DNA from: Chara braunii
Taxonomy: Eukaryota > Streptophyta > Charophyceae > Charales > Characeae
Reading direction: 5' to 3'
Assembly (NCBI GenBank): GCA_003427395.1
Contig: BFEA01000533.1
Coordinates: 1,016,770-1,037,152 of the forward strand
Length of the DNA: 20,383 bases
Shown: in pieces, positions 15,086 through 20,383 of the stretch
How positions within the stretch are numbered: position 1 is the first letter of the stretch
Layout: the number at the start of each line of letters is the position of its first letter
Made by a program: the position numbers and the translations under genes
The notes under the pieces: generated by a model
Seen by the model: the letters and a program-made list of their open reading frames with translations, nothing else
The model's database searches: none
What the model was told of the DNA's origin: nothing

Positions 15086-18000
15086 ACGTAACCTTAAACT
15101 GTTTAGTTGGACCGCTTAATTGATGCGTCGGACCCCCAAACTAATTTCTAAACCTCCAAACTGATGTTTGGAACCCCTTATTATTTTACGTAACCTCAAA
15201 CTGTTAGGATGAACCCCTAAATTGATTTGTTAGACCCGCAAAGTAATTTTCAAACCCCCAAACTGATGTTCGGGACCCCTTATTAATTTACGTAACCTCA
15301 AACTGTTAGCTTGGACACCTAAATTGATGCGTCACACCCTCCAAGTAATTTCCAAGACCACAAACTGCTGTTTGGTTTCCCTTATTAATTTTTAAATCCC
15401 CAAACTGATGATCGGGACCCCTTATTAATTTACGTAACCTCAAATTGTTAAGTTGGACCCCTTAATTGATGCGTCAGACCCCCAAACTAATTAAAAAACT
15501 CTCAAACTTATATTTGGGAACCGTTATTAATTTTCGTAGCTTCAAACTATTACGTTGGACCCCTTATTAATTTTTAACCCCCCAAACTAATGTTTGGGAT
15601 CCCTTATTAATTTACGTAACCTCAAACTGTTTGGTTGGACCCCTGAATTGATGCATCAGACCCCAAAATTTAATTCTTAAGCCCCCAAACTGTTTTTTGG
15701 GACCCCTTATTAATTTACGTAACCTCAAACTGTTCGGTTGGACAACTTAATTGATGCATCACACCCCTAGACTAATTTCTAAACCTCCAAACTGATGTTT
15801 GGGACCCCTTATGAATTTACGTAACCTCTAACTGTTAGGCTGGACCCCTAAATTGATGCGTTAGACCCCCAGAGTAATTTTTAAACCCCTAAACTGATGT
15901 TCGGGACCCCTTATTAATGTACATAACCTCAAACTGTTAGCTTGGACCCCTAAATTGATGCGTTAGACCCCCAAAGTAATTTTCAAACCCCTAAACTGAT
16001 GTTCAGGACCCCTTAATAATCTACGTAACTTCAAACTGTTAGCTTGGACCCCTAAATTGATGCGTTAGATCCCCAAAGTAATTTCCAAACCCATAGACTA
16101 AAGTTCGGGAGACCTTATTAATTTACGTAACCTCAAACTGTTAGCTTGGACCCCTAAATTAATGTGTCAGACCCCCAAAGTAATTTTCAAACCCACAAAC
16201 TGATGTTCGAGACCCCTTATTAATTTACGTAACTTCTAACTGTTAGGTCGGATCCCTTAAATGATGTGTCAGACCCCCAAACTTATTAAAAAATCCCCAA
16301 ACTTTTGTTTCGGATCCCTTATTTATTTTGGTAGCTTCAAACGGTTACGTTGGACCCCTTAATTGATACGTCAGACCCCCAAATTAATTTATAAACCCCC
16401 AAACTCATGTTTGAGACCTCTTATTGATTATGTAACCTTAAAGTCTTAAGTTGGACCCCTTAATTGATGTATCCGACCCCCAAACTAATTTCTAAACCTC
16501 CAAACTGATGTTTGAGACCCCTTATTAATTTACGTAACCTCAAACTTTTCAGATGGACCCTTAAATTAATGCGTTAGACCCCCAAATTAATTTTCAAAAC
16601 CTCAAAATGATGTTCTAGCCCTTATTAATTTACGTAACCTCAAACTATTAGCTTGGACCCTTAAATTCATGCGTCCAACCCCCAAAGTAATTTTCAAGCC
16701 CACAAACTGATGTTCGGTTCCTCTTATTAATTTTTAAGCCCCCAAACTAATGTTTAAAACTCCTTATTAATTTACGTAACCTCAAACTGTTAGGTTTGAC
16801 CTCTTAATTGATGCGCGAGACCTCCAAACTAATTAAAAAACCGCTCAAATTATGTTTCGGAACGCTTATTAATTTTTGTAGCTTCAAACTATTACGTTGG
16901 ACCCCTTAATTGATACGTCAGACCCCCAAACTAATTTCTAAACCCCCAAACTAATGTTTGGGACCCCTTATTAATTTTCGTAACCTCAAACTCTTCGGTT
17001 GGAACCCTTTATTGATGCGTTAGACCCCCAAACTAATTTCTAAACCCCCAAACTGACGTTTGAGGCCCCTTATTGATTTACGTAACCTCAAACTGTTCGG
17101 TTGAACCCCTTAATTGATGCGGCAGTCCCCCAATCTGATTTCTAAACCTCCAAACTCATGTTTGGGACCCCTTATTAATTTACGTAATCTGAAACTGTCA
17201 GGCTGGACCCCTAATTAATTTACGTAATCTCAAATTGTTAGGTTGGACCCCTAAATTGATGCGTTAGACCCCCAAAGTAATTTTTAAACCCCCAAATTGA
17301 TGTTCGGGACCCCTTATTAATTTATGTAACCTCAAACTGTTAGCTTGGACCCCTAAATTGATGCGTCAGACCCCCAAAGTAATTTTCAAGCCCACAAATT
17401 GATGTTCGGTTTTCCTTATTGATTTTTAAACCCCTAAAGTAATGTTCGGGACCCCTTATTAATTTTCGTGACCTCAAACTGTTAAGTTGGACCCCTTAAT
17501 TGATGCGTTAGACCCCCAAACTAATTAAAAAACTTCCAAACTTAACCCTTATTAATTTTCGTAGCTTCAAACTGTTACGTTGGACCCCTTAATTGATACG
17601 TCAGACCCCCAAACTAATTTTTAAACCCCCAAACTGATGTTTGGGACCCCTTATTAATTTATGTAGCCTCAAACTGTTAGCTTGAACCCCTAAATCGATA
17701 CGTGAGACCCCCAAAGTCGTTTTTAAACCCTCAAACTAACATTAAAACACCCTAAATAATTTTAGTACCAGAAATTTGTAGTTTTAATCTGAAATTATTG
17801 TGTCAGACTCCCAAAGTAATTTCTAAACCCCGAAACTGACGTTCACCCCCTCTAAATAATTTAAGTACCCCCAAATTGATAGGTTGGACTCCTCAATCGA
17901 TGCTTCAGACCCCCTAAGTAATTTCTAAGCCTCCAAACTTATGTTCGGGATCCCTAATTAATTTACGCAATTCAAAGTAATAGGTTGGACCCCTAAATTA

Positions 18001-18470
18001 ATGTGTCAGACCCCCAAAACAATTTCTAAACCCCCAAACTAAAGTTGACCCCACGAAATAATTTGGTACCCCGAAATGGATAGGTTGGATCCCTTATCTG
18101 ACGCATCGTAACCCCAAAGTAATTTATAAACCCCCAAACCGACGTCGTGACCTAGAATTAATTTACGTAACTTCAAATTGACAGGTTGGACCCCCAAACT
18201 GATGCATTAACCCCCAAAGTAATTTTTGATGTTCGCAACCCCGTATTGATTTACGTCACTTTAAACTGACAGGTTGGATCCCTAAATTGATGCCTCAGAC
18301 CCCTGAACCCTAAAACTAATGTCCGGAACCCATAATCAATTTACGGATCTTCAAACTAGTAGGTTGGACCCCTAAATTGATGTGTTAGACCCCCTAAGTC
18401 ATTCTAAACCCCTTAAACAATTTTAGTACCCCCAAATTTATAGGTTGGACCCCTGAGTTGATGCATCAAA
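15086..18470 (+). repeat. Satellite array block 3, plus orientation
   Basis: This is the same unit as in 6146-8397, including ACGTAACCTCAAACTG, TTAATTGATGCGTCAG and ACCCCCAAACTGATG, with a modal period near 102 bp. The rarer unit type with an A-run and TTCGTAGCTTCAAAC occurs near 15490, 16285, 16830 and 17525, giving higher-order spacing of about 550-790 bp. From about 17730 units become irregular: ACCCCCTAAATAATTT and GTACCCCCAAATT appear and the ACGTAACCTC element is lost or altered. The left edge is CGACAACGTAACC; the right edge fades near 18470. It contains no insertion and no ORF above noise. Confidence 0.88.
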
Positions 18471-18661
18471 ACAACTCCGTGACAACTATGTGTAAGTGAA
18501 AAACCGTTTGAAAGTGCACTTCACGCATTCCCCCGAATGCAACACACCCCCAAGTAAACGGTTTTGGCGTACTTCCTAAAATGTATGTGATTGCAAATCC
18601 GATCGCTATTGTGTCGAAAGCCTAGTAGAAAAATACCACAGCGTCATAGGGACGCACATCC
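18471..18661. other. Spacer between satellite and MITE
   Basis: No gene. The AAACCGTTTG segment at 18501 and AAACGGTTTTGG at 18557 form an inverted pair. The last 8 bp (GCACATCC, 18654-18661) are the left target duplication of the next element. Confidence 0.4.
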
Positions 18662-19027
18662 CTGTGTAGCATCGTGTTCGGGTTCGGTGACCGAACCCGA
18701 ACGTTCGGGACCGAACGTGAACGAGCGCCGAAACTCTCCGAACGCGAATATAAAAATATTAAAAAAAAAAGAAACAAAAAAGTTCTCCCAGAAATCTGAA
18801 AAAATATATGTTATGTAAAATAATAATACAAACAACTTTTGCCTTGGAGGTATGGTCAAATTCGTAACTAAACTCGAGTTAAAAATCAAAAACCAAAAGG
18901 TTTTTTATTATTATTATTATTTGTTTTTAGTATGTTCAACCGAACACGTTCGGGTGGCGTTCGGCCGAACACCCGAACCTGTTCGGACGTTGGGAAAAGC
19001 TCCGAACATGTTCGGTGTGCTACACTG
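18662..19027. mobile_element. hAT-like MITE, copy 3, complete
   Basis: The ends are CTGTGTAGCA (18662-18671) and, inverted, CAGTGTAGCA (19027-19018), flanked by GCACATCC (18654-18661) and GCATATCC (19028-19035), an 8-bp duplication with one transition. At 366 bp it is almost the length of the 369-bp copy at 7374-7742. The plan is the same but inverted: a palindromic hexamer cluster, an A/T-rich centre with TTATTATTATTATTATT (about 18905-18921), and a second cluster (18944-19016). Here the hexamers are GTTCGG/CCGAAC instead of GTACGG/CCGTAC. GTTCGGGTTCGG (18676-18687) and CCGAACCCGAAC (18691-18702) make a 12-bp perfect stem with loop TGA, and ACGTTCGG/CCGAACGT (18701-18718) another. No transposase. 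Confidence 0.75.
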
Positions 19028-19090
19028 GCATATCCCTCGAAAGTACGATTGTTTGGAAATGCAAGTGACCAATAATATGCACCTACCTAT

Positions 19091-19195
19091 CTGTTTGTCT
19101 GTCTGCCTGCCTGCCTCCCAAGGTCTAGGTCAATGTGACACAGCCCAGTCAACGTCGACACAACCGTAGTCAACAAACAGACAGACAGACAGACG
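19091..19195. repeat. Inverted tetranucleotide repeats
   Basis: CTGTTTGTCTGTCTGCC (from 19091, extended by CTGCCTGCC) faces CAAACAGACAGACAGAC (about 19174-19190). Between them is a short direct repeat, GTCAATGTGACACA (19129) and GTCAACGTCGACACA (19148). A related GGCAGGCAGGACGAAAGC lies at the very end of the window (about 20351). Confidence 0.6.
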
Positions 19196-19290
19196 AAAAG
19201 CAGGGGACGAGACGACCTTCGAAACCAAAAAGCACGACTAAATAAAAAAAAGAAAAGAACAAAAAAAAACACGATTACATCTTACGACGC

Positions 19291-19316
19291 CATCTTCCAC
19301 GGAAAGTGGTAAGATG
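19291..19316. repeat. Hairpin, 10 bp with one bulge
   Basis: CATCTTCCAC (19291-19300) and GTGGTAAGATG (19306-19316) pair around GGAAA with a single bulged T. Confidence 0.5.
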
Positions 19317-20383
19317 CATTGGTCGACATTTCCTTAAACAGAAAGCCAGCTGCATGACAAAAAGTGCAACAAGACCCAAAAGTCAAAGTCCGAAGTGGAC
19401 CCAGCTCAGGTCGCTGGTCAGACGCACACACTTGTTTGTATGCAGGTACCCACACAACATCAGGAGCAAAGGGAGATCTGCAACTGTACACAATCTTGAC
19501 CCTCGGCTATGAGTCAATTTGTACGACTGTGGAAAGAGGACCCGAGGCCTGACAACCTCGTTAAACACTACAAAGCGTCTGGTCTCGAGAAGGTCAATAT
19601 TCAGTCTTGCTATGTAAAAGAGTTTTTACGATTCAGACCCCGAATCGCAACCCTAACATGAAGGGCCCCAGCCGGCTAGAACCTGGAGTTAAGAATCAAC
19701 ATTTCAAAAGACAAGCTCCCCTTAGGCAAATGCCGCGTCCAGACTGAAATGAAAAGCTATTTTGCAAAAGTCACATACAGGTCCTGTGGCAAATGTCAGT
19801 GGAATGGGCACCGGTAGTAGAGGCAAGGAGCTGGGAGGAAGCCCAAGTCGACTCTGATGTTGCATGTATCCTGGCTTTAAGGTGACGGGGACCAGTGTTA
19901 GGGCACCTGGTGTTGCATGTCTTTTGGCTTTGGGGTGGCAGCAGTGCATGGGTGTACACACTGAGCTAGGCTCTTGGGTGGTCTCCCAAAAAAATAACAA
20001 TTTTTTAGTTTTGCATGCAAAAAACAGTGAAGTCCACTTTTAAATAGTTCACTTTTTTTTTTTTTTTTCTTTTTTGGGTTCACAGTGCGGTGTGGTTGCA
20101 GTGTGGTTGTGTTGTTAGTGCTGCCTTGTGCTTCGCTGTGCCACTTCCTTGCTGCCCAAACGCGTGCTGGGGCGGGTATGACAATCGTGATGCTGAAGGT
20201 TATAAGCAAAGTGTATGTTACTTTTTGTATGCTTTTGTAATAGTTTTGCCAGCCCAACAGGGTATAAGTGCAAGGAAGGTTATGTGAAAGATGTTACAAC
20301 ACGCAAGATCGTACCCACAAATCTAAGATTTACAAGTGCGTTTACAAAAAGGCAGGCAGGACGAAAGCGGGCAGAAGGGGGGG
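19317..20383. other. Gene-free end of the window with minor repeats
   Basis: Frames on both strands are short and resemble nothing known. Small features: hairpin CGATTC/GAATCG (19629-19634 with 19642-19647); a direct repeat beginning TGTTGCATGT at 19858 and 19911, each followed by TGGCTTT and GGTG, 53 bp apart; a 14-bp perfect palindrome TTTTGCATGCAAAA (20009-20022); a T run at 20053-20068; and GTGTGGTTG twice near 20090-20110. Confidence 0.45.

Noticed and set aside
1-20383. LTR retrotransposon or LINE with coding domains
   Set aside because: No LTR pair, primer-binding site, or reverse transcriptase, integrase or protease motif seen in any frame.
1-20383. Telomeric repeats, rRNA genes or organellar genes
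   Set aside because: No TTTAGGG/TTAGGG arrays, no rRNA signature sequences and no organellar coding genes.

Overview
The window reads as gene-poor, repeat-rich nuclear DNA of a eukaryote. The signs are long A/T tracts, (CT)n and (TG)n microsatellites, three copies of a hAT-like MITE, a probable tRNA-derived SINE pair, a 53-bp minisatellite and about 6 kb of one satellite-like repeat. No intact gene of a recognised family was found, and there is no rRNA, no complete tRNA and nothing bacterial. A plant-lineage genome is my guess from the element types and the many C-to-T type differences between repeat copies, but the sequence does not prove it. One base is ambiguous (n at 987).

Layout. 1-111: right end of a MITE. 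146-540: a tandem direct repeat. 1340-4460: non-coding DNA packed with hairpins, including about ten hairpins that share one 20-nt apical segment but have different, self-complementary arms (1722-2691), and a second nested-hairpin family (2916-3299). 4545-8860: a large inverted structure. Inverted, diverged flanks (4545-4968 and 8398-8860) enclose a satellite array that runs minus to 6145 and plus from 6146, with a local dyad at 6145/6146. A 369-bp MITE with an 8-bp target duplication sits inside the right arm. 8946-11090: minus-strand coding traces, namely a 101-codon ORF with a poly(A) signal and a broken, unrecognised longer gene. 11870-12345: 53-bp minisatellite. 12474-14071: a second hairpin-dense domain punctuated by A/T tracts. 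14296-14664: SINE-like pair. 15086-18470: third block of the satellite array. 18662-19027: third MITE copy with TIRs and TSD. 19028-20383: low-complexity DNA with no gene.

The most unusual signal is the density of short, nearly perfect stem-loops, and above all the families in which the loop is conserved while the two arms change together. This is the pattern expected of a folded RNA under selection. A mutational process that repairs imperfect palindromes into perfect ones could also produce it. I know of no described system matching the CATTGTTTCTAAGAYGAATG hairpin array.
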